Both the position numbers and the translations under genes were made by a program. From Blastomonas ursincola (GTDB taxonomy: Bacteria > Pseudomonadota > Alphaproteobacteria > Sphingomonadales > Sphingomonadaceae), in assembly GCF_013607875.1 (NCBI RefSeq), contig NZ_VDES01000001.1:1098073-1162072 (forward strand): DNA of 64,000 bases, written 5' to 3'. The notes under the pieces were generated by a model, which saw only the letters and a list, made by a program, of their open reading frames with translations, made no database searches and was not told the origin of the DNA. Below, in pieces: positions 1 through 8,255 of this stretch (position 1 is the stretch's first letter; each line of letters starts with the position of its first letter).

Positions 1-19
1 CCCCGGATTGCGCCTTACG

Positions 20-60
20 CCCTTCCCCACCCCCAGCCCCTCCCCTCAAGGGGAGGGGTG
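20..60. repeat. Family A GC-rich palindromic repeat
   Basis: The core is two 10-base arms, CCCCTCCCCT and AGGGGAGGGG, at 37-58, separated by CA and preceded by a C-rich arm resembling the ACCCACCCC part of the other copies. The same family recurs at 23308-23411, 32599-32715, 40116-40312 and around 53 kb. The right arm ends only a few bases before folC, so its purine-rich end probably acts as the folC ribosome binding site. Confidence 0.75.
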
Positions 61-64
61 AGGC

Positions 65-1393
65 ATGCCTGACCACGCCATCTCCGCCCATCCCGGCGTC
101 CAGACCCAGCTCGACCGACTTGCCGCATTATCGCCGGGGCGCGATGTGCTGGGGCTGGAGCGGATCACCGCCTTGCTCGATCGCCTCGGCAACCCGCATC
201 TGCGCCTGCCGCCGGTCTTCCATGTCGCTGGCACCAACGGCAAGGGATCGACCTGCGCGTTCCTGCGCGCGGCGATCGAGGCTTCGGGCCATGTCGCCCA
301 TGTCTATACCAGCCCGCATCTGGTGCGCTTCAACGAGCGCATCCGGCTCGCCGGGCGGCTGATCGCGGACGAGGCGCTCGCCGATTATCTCGCTCGCGTG
401 CTCGACATCGCCGAGGGCATCAACGCCAGCTTTTTCGAGGTCACCACCGCTGCCGCGTTCCTCGCCTTTGCCGAGACGCCTGCGGATGCCTGCGTGATCG
501 AGGTCGGCCTCGGCGGCAGGCTCGATGCGACGAACGTGCTGCCCGCGCCCGCCGTGTGCGGTATCGCGGCTTTGGGCATCGATCATGAGGCGTTCCTGCT
601 CGCACCGGAGGAAGGCACGCCGGATATTCCGCTCGAACGGATCGCGTTCGAGAAGGCGGGAATCGCCAAGCAGGGCGTGCCGCTCGTCATCCAGAAATAT
701 GCCATCGGCATGATGGGCGCGATCGCGGGCCAAGCGATGCGCGCGGGCGCCTATGTCAAGGCGCGCGGCGAGGATTGGGACGCGGCGCTCTATCAGGGGC
801 GGCTGCATTATCGCGATGTCGACGGCAAGCTCAACCTGCCCGTCCCGCGGCTGCCCGGCGCGCACCAGGCGGACAATGCCGCGCTCGCGGTCGCGATGAT
901 CCGCCACCAGAGCGCGCTCAGCATCCCCGACAGCGCCTTGAGCGCCGCGATGGGCTGGGCGGAATGGCCCGCGCGGATGCAGCGGCTCGCCGACGGACCG
1001 CTGGTCGCGCTGCTCGGCACCGACGAGCCGGTCTGGCTCGATGGCGGGCACAATCCCGACGCCGGAGCGGCATTGGCGCGGCATGTGTCCGCGATGGGCG
1101 GCAAGGCGCACCTGATCATCGGTATGCTGAGCAACAAGCAGCCCGGCGCCCTGCTCGGGCCGTTGGAGGCGCACCTCGCCAGCGTCACCGCGCTGCCGGT
1201 GCCGGGGCATGAATGGCACGATGCCGATGCCTTCCAGCAATGCCTTACCTCGGGAATCGAGGTGCAAGCGGCGGCAGATGTGCGCGCGGCGATGGCGCTG
1301 CTGGCGGAGCGCGAGGCGGCGCCGGTGCTGATCGCGGGTTCGCTCTATCTCGCGGGCGAGGTGCTCAGGGCGAACGGGCAGGAGCCGGATTGA
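65..1393 (+). CDS. folC: Bifunctional folylpolyglutamate synthase / dihydrofolate synthase
   Basis: Cytoplasmic Mur-ligase-family enzyme that adds glutamate to dihydropteroate and to reduced folates with ATP. The 442 residues match the family length. The P-loop GTNGKGS is at residues 56-62, followed by the folate-loop motif TSPHLVRFNERI near residue 82, and the C-terminal ligase domain carries DGGHNPD near residue 328. The ATG at 65 follows the GGGGAGGGGTGAGG stretch contributed by the palindromic repeat, which gives a usable Shine-Dalgarno sequence about 6 bases upstream. Nothing that could be its operon partner is visible before the window edge. The next gene runs convergently, with a repeat element between them. 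Confidence 0.95.
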   Translation: MPDHAISAHPGVQTQLDRLAALSPGRDVLGLERITALLDRLGNPHLRLPPVFHVAGTNGKGSTCAFLRAAIEASGHVAHVYTSPHLVRFNERIRLAGRLIADEALADYLARVLDIAEGINASFFEVTTAAAFLAFAETPADACVIEVGLGGRLDATNVLPAPAVCGIAALGIDHEAFLLAPEEGTPDIPLERIAFEKAGIAKQGVPLVIQKYAIGMMGAIAGQAMRAGAYVKARGEDWDAALYQGRLHYRDVDGKLNLPVPRLPGAHQADNAALAVAMIRHQSALSIPDSALSAAMGWAEWPARMQRLADGPLVALLGTDEPVWLDGGHNPDAGAALARHVSAMGGKAHLIIGMLSNKQPGALLGPLEAHLASVTALPVPGHEWHDADAFQQCLTSGIEVQAAADVRAAMALLAEREAAPVLIAGSLYLAGEVLRANGQEPD

Positions 1394-1415
1394 TCGGCGA
1401 TCAGCCAAATCTCAA

Positions 1416-1558
1416 TCCGTTTGTCCCGAGCCCTTCGACTGGCTGGCAAGCCAGCCGCTCAGGATAAACTTCTCGGCAAAGCCGAGAAGTCGAGGGACGC
1501 TTGTCCGAACGGTAGCGCGTAGGTCCCTCGACTTCGCTCGGGACAAACGGCAGGGGTT
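1416..1558. repeat. Family B inverted repeat element between convergent genes
   Basis: The two ends are inverted copies: CCGTTTGTCCCGAGC near 1418 and GCTCGGGACAAACGG near 1534. Inside lie GTCGAGGGAC and its reverse complement, and a small hairpin CTTCTCGGCAAAGCCGAGAAG. A partial copy of the same sequence is at 54988-55020. It sits between the 3' ends of folC and the minus-strand permease, where it could also form a strong RNA hairpin. Confidence 0.7.
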
Positions 1559-1570
1559 TAGCGCCGGATT

Positions 1571-2911
1571 TTACTCCCCGCTCTCCTCGGTTCCCGCCGT
1601 GCCGAGCGAGCGATCGACCAGTCCGCTTGCCATCATCCACCAGAACAGCAGCACGCCCGGAAGCGCGGCGACGGTCGTAACAAGATAGAAATTGGTGAAA
1701 CCCAGCGACTCGATCATGCCGCCGGCAAGCGTGCCGGTGAGGAAGCGCCCGGTGATGCTCGCCGCCGCCGAGAGCAGCGCGAACTGGGTTGCGGTGAACT
1801 CCAGATTGCACAGCGCCGAGAGATAGGCGACCACGCACACCCCGCCGATGCCGCTGGCGAAATTCTCGAAGCCCATCGCGCCCGCCATCGCCCAAGTGCT
1901 GTGCCCGACCGTGGCGAGCCCGGCAAAGGCAAGGTTCGAAACGGCCATCAGGATCAGGCTGATCAACACCGAACGCTTCATGCCCAGCCGCGCATAAAGC
2001 ATCCCACCGACGAAAATTCCCGCGAGCAGCGCCCAGAAGCCGAGGCCCACGTCATAGATGGCGAGCTCGTCATTGGTGAAGCCCAGATCCTCGAACAGCA
2101 GCCGCAGCGTGAGGTTGGCGAGCGTGTCGCCGATCTTGTGGACGAGGACGAACAGCAGCACGACCAGCGCGCCCTGGCGCTTGAAGAACTCGGCAAGCGG
2201 GCTGACATAGGCGATCGCGGCAGCGACCGGCCCCTTGAGCGGCTTGGGCTCCTGCCGCCGCGCGGGCTCGCCCATGACGAGGCCGGTGATCACCGCGAAC
2301 AGTCCGAAGAACGAGACCGCGATATAGGCCGTGGTCCAATCGCTGCGCGCCGCGACGATCAACGCCACCGATCCGGCAAGCGCCGCGCCGATGCGCCAGC
2401 CATACTGGCTCATGCCCGATCCGACGCCAAGCTGGTGCGGTTCGAGCAGCTCGATGCGATAGGCGTCGATCACGATATCGAAGGTCGCACCCGCGACCCC
2501 GACCAGGATCGCGGCGACCGCCACGCTGGCAATGTCCGCCTCCGGATCGGCGAGCCCCAGATTCATGATCGCGACCATCACCAGCACCGCGCAAAGGATC
2601 AGCCATGAGACACGCTGGCCCAGCCGTCCGAGCAACGGCAGCTTCACCGCATCGATGATCGGGGCCCAGAGCCATTTGAAATTATAGGCCAGAAAGGTGA
2701 GCGCAAAGGCGGTGACGGTCGATTTCTCGATTCCCGATTGCGCCAGCCGGGTGGAGAGCGTCGCCGCGATCATCGCAAAGGGAAAGCCCGAGGAGATGCC
2801 CAGGAACAGCGCGGCGAGCGGCGCGGCCTCGGTATAGGGGCGCAGGCCCACCGGCAGCGACGCGCGCCAGCCCGTTGCCTCGGGGGCGATCCCGGCGGTG
2901 TGTTCGGTCAT
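1571..2911 (-). CDS. AmpG-like major facilitator superfamily permease
   Basis: Inner-membrane MFS protein of 446 residues with about 12-14 hydrophobic segments. The N-terminal stretch (GISSGFPFAM, then a long segment ending KWLWAPIIDAV near residue 105) follows the pattern of AmpG muropeptide permeases, which import anhydromuropeptides for cell-wall recycling. Family assignment rests on that pattern; the substrate is inferred and could differ, since related permeases carry siderophores or other small molecules. No ampC-like beta-lactamase or ampR is nearby. The ATG at 2911 is preceded by GGAAGGGAAG on the minus strand. Confidence 0.75.
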   Translation of the reverse strand: MTEHTAGIAPEATGWRASLPVGLRPYTEAAPLAALFLGISSGFPFAMIAATLSTRLAQSGIEKSTVTAFALTFLAYNFKWLWAPIIDAVKLPLLGRLGQRVSWLILCAVLVMVAIMNLGLADPEADIASVAVAAILVGVAGATFDIVIDAYRIELLEPHQLGVGSGMSQYGWRIGAALAGSVALIVAARSDWTTAYIAVSFFGLFAVITGLVMGEPARRQEPKPLKGPVAAAIAYVSPLAEFFKRQGALVVLLFVLVHKIGDTLANLTLRLLFEDLGFTNDELAIYDVGLGFWALLAGIFVGGMLYARLGMKRSVLISLILMAVSNLAFAGLATVGHSTWAMAGAMGFENFASGIGGVCVVAYLSALCNLEFTATQFALLSAAASITGRFLTGTLAGGMIESLGFTNFYLVTTVAALPGVLLFWWMMASGLVDRSLGTAGTEESGE

Positions 2912-2993
2912 TCAGCTTCCCTTCCCGTGTCCCGGGCAGGAAACTAGCGGCACCAGCGATTTACGCCAGAGGCTTTTGCGCGCGCTGGCCCGG

Positions 2994-3776
2994 TCAGATC
3001 ACTGCCGAGCCGATCACCGGCCCGCCTGGCCCCTTGCGGACCAGCACCGCATGCCGGTCCGCGCCGGTCACGCGGAGCAGGTCGAGGGTGATCGGAACGC
3101 GCAGCGCGCCGCCGCTCCAGCGCCCGAGAGCGCGCTCGGCCAGCACGACATTGGTATAATGCACCTTGCGCCCGCCATTCTCGCCCGCGCCGATGCTGAC
3201 CGTGCGCCCGGACGCGAGAGCGACAAGCACCAGTTCGGCCTGTTGATCCTTGGGCCCATCGATCAGCACCTGCCTGCCGGTCCCATCGGCGGCGATGCGG
3301 ACGCTCAATCCCGCTTTCCGCCGCGCAGCCGCTGCGGTGGCGAGAAGGCTGCGGACCTTGGCTTCCTGCGATCCGACCGCCTGGGCCCGGCCGTCGACCA
3401 CCAGCTGCGGGGTATAGATATTCGCGCCGGCAAAGGCCCTGTCGCCATATTGGCGCTGGAGCCGGGTGTTTTCCTCGCGGCCCAGGCTGTCCTTCCAGCC
3501 AAGCCGGTCCCAATAGGTGACCGGGCGGCTGATCACCAGCACGCCGGGATCGCGCGCCAGCCTGGCCGCCACCACATCGGCGGGCGGACAGGACGAACAG
3601 CCCTGGCTGGTGAACAGTTCGGCCACGACGGGGCCGGCGGCGCTCTGCGCCAGCGCGGCGGGCGCTGCGCTGTTCTGCGGACGGGCGGCCGCCTGCGACG
3701 TGTCGGCACGGCCTTCGACCAGCACGAAGGCGGTCAATGCGGCCAGCGCAGCCATCGGAATCCAGATTTTCAGCAT
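2994..3776 (-). CDS. DUF1223 thioredoxin-like exported protein
   Basis: About 260 residues beginning with a hydrophobic N-terminus (MLKIWIPMAALAALTAFVLV), so probably exported or membrane-anchored. The DUF1223 hallmark VAELFTSQGCSSCPPAD follows, with a CxxC-like cysteine pair in a thioredoxin-fold context, then PVTYWDRLGWKD. The family is common in alphaproteobacteria and has no settled biochemical role; a redox function is inference. Two in-frame ATGs exist: the one at 3782 sits only 2 bases from GAGG, while the one at 3776 has GAGG about 8 bases upstream, so 3776 is preferred. Confidence 0.75.
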   Translation of the reverse strand: MLKIWIPMAALAALTAFVLVEGRADTSQAAARPQNSAAPAALAQSAAGPVVAELFTSQGCSSCPPADVVAARLARDPGVLVISRPVTYWDRLGWKDSLGREENTRLQRQYGDRAFAGANIYTPQLVVDGRAQAVGSQEAKVRSLLATAAAARRKAGLSVRIAADGTGRQVLIDGPKDQQAELVLVALASGRTVSIGAGENGGRKVHYTNVVLAERALGRWSGGALRVPITLDLLRVTGADRHAVLVRKGPGGPVIGSAVI

Positions 3777-3842
3777 TTGCATGTCCTCGCGCGCAACGAT
3801 TGCGCTCCATGGCCGCGAGGTTCGACGGATGTCGGCGCGGGG

Positions 3843-4271
3843 TTACGCCGCCGAATAGAGGTTGAGCGGCTTGGGCATGGCCTTGGGCGTCTGGCCGCGG
3901 ATCAGCAGGTCGACCGCGTGGATCGCCTTGACCAGCTCGGCAGCGCTGTAAGGCTTGATCAGACAGCCGATCGCATATTGTTTCGCATGGCCGGGGCACG
4001 TGCCGGTCGCGAACAGCACCGGGATGTCGCGCTCACTCGCCACGCGGGCGACTTCGACCCCGCTGCCGCCGCGCGACAGGTTGACGTCCGCGAGCACCAG
4101 ATGGATCGGCTCGCGCTCCAGCACCGCGATCGCCTCGGCCTCGGTATCGACCGTCGCGACCACGCGATAGCCCGCATCGACCACGCGCAGCTCGTTGTCG
4201 AAAGCGACCAGCGGCTCATCCTCGACGATCAGGATGGTTTCGATCGACCGGGTAAACCGCGAAAACAGCAT
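3843..4271 (-). CDS. Single-domain response regulator (receiver only)
   Basis: A 142-residue CheY-like receiver without an output domain. Visible receiver residues are the acidic cluster EDE at 17-19, the phosphoacceptor Asp62 in LADVNL, the switch position in FATGT near residue 89, and Lys106 in LIKPY. The first half resembles alphaproteobacterial stress-response receivers, but there is no sigma-like domain. A longer reading to 4325 is possible; ATG 4271 is chosen because AGAAGG lies 7 bases upstream. No histidine kinase is adjacent, so its partner is unknown. Confidence 0.8.
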   Translation of the reverse strand: MLFSRFTRSIETILIVEDEPLVAFDNELRVVDAGYRVVATVDTEAEAIAVLEREPIHLVLADVNLSRGGSGVEVARVASERDIPVLFATGTCPGHAKQYAIGCLIKPYSAAELVKAIHAVDLLIRGQTPKAMPKPLNLYSAA

Positions 4272-4369
4272 GGAGGAACCTTCTGAACGGGCGAGCGGCG
4301 GGAAAGGCAAATACGCCGGGTGCAATTCTTGCGTTCCCGCGCGCCCGCTTCGACGTTATAGCAGCGCGC

Positions 4370-5185
4370 ATGCCCCCCCGGAAACCGAAATTCGATCCGC
4401 TCGACGACAGCCCGTCGCCGCGCGCCGCACAACCCAAGGCCCGCACCTCCACGCTCGGCGAAGGCCAGCGCATCGCCAAGCTGCTCGCGCGCGCCGGCAT
4501 CGCCTCGCGCCGCGAGATCGAGCGGATGATCGAGGGCGGCCGCGTCGCGCGCGATGGTGTCGCCATCACCACGCCCGCCACGGTGCTGACCAGCCTCAAC
4601 GGCATCACCGTCGACGGCAAGCCGGTCAAGGAACCTGCGCCGGCCAAATTGTGGCGCTTCCACAAGCCTGCCGGTCTGCTCACCGCCGAGCGCGACTTTA
4701 CCGGGCGCCCCACCATCTACGAGCATCTCGCCAAGGTCGCCCCCGATGCGCCGCGGATGATGCCGGTCGGTCGGCTCGACCTCAACACCGAGGGTCTGCT
4801 GCTGATGACCAATGACGGCGAACTCAAGCGCCAGATGGAGCTGCCCGCGACCGGGGTCGAGCGGACCTATCGCGCGCGTGCGTTCGGCGAGGTCAGCCAG
4901 GCGCAGCTCGAGGACCTGATCCACGGCATCACCATCGAGGGCGTTCGCTACGGCAAGATCGACGCCAATCTGGAACGCCGCACCGGGCGTAACGGCTGGA
5001 TCGAGATGACGCTGACCGAGGGCAAGAACCGCGAGGTGCGCCGCGTGCTCGAACATCTCGGCCTCAAGGTCTCGCGCCTCATCCGCACCCGCTATGGCCC
5101 GTTCCTGCTTGAAGGACTCGATGTCGGCGCGATCGACGAGGTGCGCAGGCATGATGTCGTCGCGTTCCGGAAGACGCTGAAATGA
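4370..5185 (+). CDS. rluB: RluB/RsuA-family pseudouridine synthase
   Basis: Converts a uridine in rRNA to pseudouridine. The 271-residue protein has a basic N-terminal tail, an S4 RNA-binding domain at about residues 33-90 (RIAKLLARAGIASRREIE), and the RsuA/RluB catalytic motif GRLDLNTEGLLL with Asp137 as catalytic residue. C-terminal KNREVRRVLEHLGL is also typical. RluB, modifying 23S rRNA helix 89-90, is the most likely member; RluE/RluF/RsuA cannot be excluded by eye. It is followed 16 bases later by rsmD, another rRNA modification gene, so the two probably form one transcript. Confidence 0.85.
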   Translation: MPPRKPKFDPLDDSPSPRAAQPKARTSTLGEGQRIAKLLARAGIASRREIERMIEGGRVARDGVAITTPATVLTSLNGITVDGKPVKEPAPAKLWRFHKPAGLLTAERDFTGRPTIYEHLAKVAPDAPRMMPVGRLDLNTEGLLLMTNDGELKRQMELPATGVERTYRARAFGEVSQAQLEDLIHGITIEGVRYGKIDANLERRTGRNGWIEMTLTEGKNREVRRVLEHLGLKVSRLIRTRYGPFLLEGLDVGAIDEVRRHDVVAFRKTLK

Positions 5186-5201
5186 GGGTGAACATCTGAA
5201 T

Positions 5202-5762
5202 ATGCTGCGCATTATCTCGGGCGAATGGCGGGGGCGCAAGCTCAAGGCCCCGCCGGGCGACACCACCCGCCCCACCGCCGACCGCACCCGCGAGACGCTG
5301 TTCTCGATGCTCACCAGCCGCCTCGGCTCGTTCGAGGAGCTGAGCGTGCTCGACCTGTTTGCAGGATCGGGCGCGCTGGGGCTCGAGGCGCTTTCGCGTG
5401 GCGCGGGACGCTGCATGTTCGTCGAGCAGGACCGGCCTGCGATCGATGTGCTCAAGGGCAATATCCGCCTGCTCGGCGCCGATGCGCGCTGCGAGGTGCG
5501 GCCGAGTTCCGCACTGTCGCTCGGCCCGGCGATCAAGCCGTTCGACCTGGTGCTGCTCGACCCGCCTTATGGCACCGGCGCGGGCGCGGTGGCGCTCGAC
5601 AAACTCGGCCGCCTGGGCTGGTTCGCGCCCTCGAGCTGGATCAGCGTGGAAACCTCGGCCAAGGAAAGCCTCGACGTGGCCGGCTTCGACATCGACACCG
5701 AACGCGTCGTCGGCAAGGCGAAGCTCACGCTGTTGCGGCCGGCGGCAAGCGGGTCGGCCTAG
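5202..5762 (+). CDS. rsmD: 16S rRNA (guanine966-N2)-methyltransferase
   Basis: SAM-dependent methyltransferase acting on G966 of 16S rRNA. The 186 residues match the family. The N-terminal MLRIISGEWRGRKL and TRPTADRTRETLF segments are hallmark RsmD sequences; SAM-binding motif I is DLFAGSGALGLE at 51-62 and the catalytic DPPY is at 120-123. It lies just downstream of the pseudouridine synthase gene in the same direction, an rRNA-modification pair. A dispersed repeat follows its stop codon. Confidence 0.92.
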   Translation: MLRIISGEWRGRKLKAPPGDTTRPTADRTRETLFSMLTSRLGSFEELSVLDLFAGSGALGLEALSRGAGRCMFVEQDRPAIDVLKGNIRLLGADARCEVRPSSALSLGPAIKPFDLVLLDPPYGTGAGAVALDKLGRLGWFAPSSWISVETSAKESLDVAGFDIDTERVVGKAKLTLLRPAASGSA

Positions 5763-5769
5763 TCATGGC

Positions 5770-5850
5770 CGTTTTTCGGCGAAAGCGGGAATCCAAAGCG
5801 ACACGAGCGCAACCTGACTCCTGGACTCCGGCGTTCGCCGGAGAGCGAGC
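5770..5850. repeat. Family C dispersed repeat (CGAAAGCGGGAATCC type)
   Basis: Contains GGCGAAAGCGGGAATCC followed by spacer and CTCCGGCGTTCGCCGGAG, the pattern of the second copy at 38791-38868. It lies between rsmD and the convergent transporter gene. Families of this kind are frequent intergenic repeats in sphingomonads; no coding capacity is apparent. Confidence 0.65.
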
Positions 5851-5860
5851 GAGCCAGAAT

Positions 5861-7126
5861 TCAACCTACCGCCCGCCCCCGTTGCGCCCATAAACCGGCA
5901 AGGCTGACCAGCCCCGCTGCCGCCAGATACAGGCCGACAGCGTCCGCGCCGCCCATGTCCGCCAGTGCCTGCGCGGCGATCGGGGCGACTGCGCCGCCGA
6001 TGATGCCGCCGCCGTTGAACGCCACCGACGCGCCGGTATAGCGCACGCGCGCCGGAAATTGCTGCGGCAGCCAAGCGCCCAGAGGGCCATAGACGAAGCC
6101 CATCACCAGCAGCGCGACCGACAAGGCGATCCAGGCGAGCCAGAGCGAACCCGAACCCAGCAGCGGCCCGAACATCAGGCCGACGCCGACGGTCGCCGCG
6201 CAGCCGATCATCAGCACGCGGCCGCTGCTCGTCGCGTCCGATCGATAGCCCGAAATGACGATGCCCAGCGCCAGGAACAGGATCGCACCCAGCTGGACGA
6301 TCAGGAAGCTCGTCCGGTCATGACCCAGCGCGGTAGTGGCATAGCCGAGCGCGAAGGCGGTCGAGAGGTAGAAGATCGCAAAGCACGCGACGACCGCGAA
6401 GGTCCCCGCCAATGTCGCGCGGAGATGATGGCGCAGCAGTTCCACCACCGGCACCGGTGCAGGGCGTTCCGCCTCGAGCACGCGCGCGAAATCGGGCGTC
6501 TCGCTGATCTTGAGCCGCACCCACAGGCCAAGCCCCACCAGGATGCCGCTCGCCAGGAACGGCACGCGCCAGCCCCAGGCGACGAACTGCTCTTCGTTCA
6601 GATTGAGCCCCAGCAGCAGGAACAAACCATTGGCGGCGATGAAACCCACCGGCGCACCGAGCTGCGGCGCCATGCCGAAGCGCGCTGCCCAGCCCGGGGG
6701 TGCGTTTTCCACCGCCAGCAGTGCCGCGCCGCCCCATTCGCCGCCAAGGCCGAAGCCCTGGCCAAACCGCAGGATGCACAGAAGCAGCGGCGCGACCCAG
6801 CCGACCATCTGCCAGGTCGGCAGGAAGGCGATCAGCAGCGTCGATCCGCCCATGAGCAGCAGCGAGGCGACGAGCGTCGACTTGCGCCCGATCCGGTCGC
6901 CGAAATGCCCGAAGGCGATCGCGCCGACGGGCCGCGCAAAAAAGGCGAGGCCAAAGCTCATATAGCTCAGCATCAGCTGAGCAGAGGCGCTTTCGGAGGG
7001 GAAGAACAGCGGTCCGAACACCAGCGCGGCGGCGGTGGCATAGATATAGAAATCGTAGAATTCGACCGCCGTGCCGACCAGCGAAGCGGTCAGCACCCGC
7101 GCATGCGTACGATATGGATGCGTCAT
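5861..7126 (-). CDS. MHS-family (metabolite:H+ symporter) MFS transporter
   Basis: A 421-residue inner-membrane transporter with 12 predicted hydrophobic segments. The signature of the metabolite:proton symporter branch is clear: GTAVEFYDFYIYATAAALVF at the N-terminus, ARPVGAIAFGHFGDRIGRK around residues 64-83, and RFGQGFGLGGEWGGA near residue 120. Family members carry dicarboxylates, shikimate, proline/betaine or aromatic acids; the substrate here cannot be read from sequence. It is not in an obvious operon; it runs toward rsmD. Confidence 0.85.
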   Translation of the reverse strand: MTHPYRTHARVLTASLVGTAVEFYDFYIYATAAALVFGPLFFPSESASAQLMLSYMSFGLAFFARPVGAIAFGHFGDRIGRKSTLVASLLLMGGSTLLIAFLPTWQMVGWVAPLLLCILRFGQGFGLGGEWGGAALLAVENAPPGWAARFGMAPQLGAPVGFIAANGLFLLLGLNLNEEQFVAWGWRVPFLASGILVGLGLWVRLKISETPDFARVLEAERPAPVPVVELLRHHLRATLAGTFAVVACFAIFYLSTAFALGYATTALGHDRTSFLIVQLGAILFLALGIVISGYRSDATSSGRVLMIGCAATVGVGLMFGPLLGSGSLWLAWIALSVALLVMGFVYGPLGAWLPQQFPARVRYTGASVAFNGGGIIGGAVAPIAAQALADMGGADAVGLYLAAAGLVSLAGLWAQRGRAVG

Positions 7127-7212
7127 TCGGCCCTCCCCGGCGCGCGACCGTTAACGTCGAGGCCCGGCTTGGCAAGCAAAAGCGCGCATCTGCATCGCCT
7201 GGCGAACAGCCA

Positions 7213-7242
7213 AAAGGGGCCGCGGTTGCCCGCGACCCCTTT
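7213..7242 (-). terminator. Hairpin terminator after ctrA
   Basis: Two arms, AAAGGGG-c-CGCGG and CCGCG-a-CCCCTTT, flank a TTGC loop. On the minus strand, downstream of ctrA, the right arm ends in CCCCTTTT, a short T tract. Either strand could use it. Confidence 0.65.
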
Positions 7243-7281
7243 ATGGAAGAGAAGGAAGTGTGAAGGGTAGTTCAGGAGTAA

Positions 7282-7983
7282 TCAGGCGGCGATTACCTCG
7301 CCATCGGCCTCCGGATCGCGCAGCACATAGCCGCGGCCCCAGACGGTCTCGATATAATTCTCGCCCCCGCAGGCCAGCGCCAGCTTCTTGCGCAGCTTGC
7401 AGATGAAGACGTCGATGATCTTGAGTTCGGGTTCGTCCATGCCGCCATAAAGGTGGTTCAGGAACATTTCCTTGGTCAGCGTGGTGCCCTTGCGCAGCGA
7501 AAGCAGCTCGAGCATCGCATATTCCTTGCCGGTCAGATGGACGCGGGCACCATCGACCTCGACGGTCTTGGCATCGAGGTTGACCGCCAGCTTGCCGGTG
7601 CGGATGACGCTTTGCGAATGGCCCTTGGAGCGGCGGACCACGGCGTGGATGCGGGCGATCAGCTCTTCGCGGTGGAACGGCTTGGTGACATAATCATCGG
7701 CGCCAAAACCGAACGAGCGCACCTTGCTGTCCATTTCCGAAATGCCGGACAGGATGAGCACCGGCGTCTGCACCTTGGCGACGCGCAGCTTCTTCAGCAC
7801 GTCATAGCCGTGCATGTCGGGCAGGTTCAGGTCCAGCAGGATGATGTCGTAATCATAGAGCTTGCCGAGGTCGAGGCCTTCCTCACCCAGGTCGGTGGTG
7901 TAGACATTGAAACCCTCGGTCGTGAGCATCAGCTCGATTGCCTTGGCCGTGGTCGGCTCATCTTCGATCAAAAGCACCCGCAT
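7282..7983 (-). CDS. ctrA: Cell-cycle response regulator CtrA
   Basis: OmpR-class DNA-binding response regulator that controls cell-cycle, division, flagellar and surface genes in alphaproteobacteria. The 233 residues hold an N-terminal receiver (Asp51 in [24 protein letters not shown] with the conserved Lys) and a C-terminal winged helix with [17 protein letters not shown] and [11 protein letters not shown]. The C-terminus ends in -AA, the type of end recognised by ClpXP in Caulobacter CtrA. Putative CtrA boxes and GANTC sites lie in the 270-base upstream region, so autoregulation and methylation-dependent control are likely. The regulon in sphingomonads may differ from that of Caulobacter. 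Confidence 0.95.
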   Translation of the reverse strand: MRVLLIEDEPTTAKAIELMLTTEGFNVYTTDLGEEGLDLGKLYDYDIILLDLNLPDMHGYDVLKKLRVAKVQTPVLILSGISEMDSKVRSFGFGADDYVTKPFHREELIARIHAVVRRSKGHSQSVIRTGKLAVNLDAKTVEVDGARVHLTGKEYAMLELLSLRKGTTLTKEMFLNHLYGGMDEPELKIIDVFICKLRKKLALACGGENYIETVWGRGYVLRDPEADGEVIAA

Positions 7984-8058
7984 GTGCAGCCCCTTTTCGC
8001 CCGTGCCATCGGCACCGTTCAGTCATCTGGACCCAAGAACGGATCGACGAGGAAAACA

Positions 8059-8101
8059 TTAACCATATTTTTTTGGGGGCAAAAGGTTAATTTTGAATTA
8101 A
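8059..8101 (-). promoter_or_regulatory. Putative CtrA binding sites in the ctrA promoter
   Basis: A full TTAA-N7-TTAA match lies at 8087-8101, extended symmetrically to GGTTAA-N7-TTAACC, and a half-site TTAACCAT is at 8059-8066. Both match the published CtrA consensus. They lie 75-120 bases upstream of the ctrA start codon, as expected for autoregulation. Confidence 0.75.
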
Positions 8102-8108
8102 CCGGCCT

Positions 8109-8160
8109 GACTCCACGAGTCGCCGAAGCCTGCAAGGGCGCGAAGGGGCTCAAAAGACTC
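8109..8160. promoter_or_regulatory. Cluster of three GANTC (CcrM-type) sites upstream of ctrA
   Basis: GACTC at 8109-8113, GAGTC at 8117-8121 and GACTC at 8156-8160 are close together just upstream of the CtrA sites. GANTC is the target of the CcrM adenine methyltransferase, whose methylation state times ctrA transcription in Caulobacter. Function here is inferred from position. Confidence 0.55.
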
Positions 8161-8255
8161 CCATTTCCGGCACTTAGACGGTCCTTTTCGGTTCGTCGCT
8201 TTTGACCGATTAGCGCCAATTGGTTTCCAATTGGTAACGGAGATGAAACGCGAAT

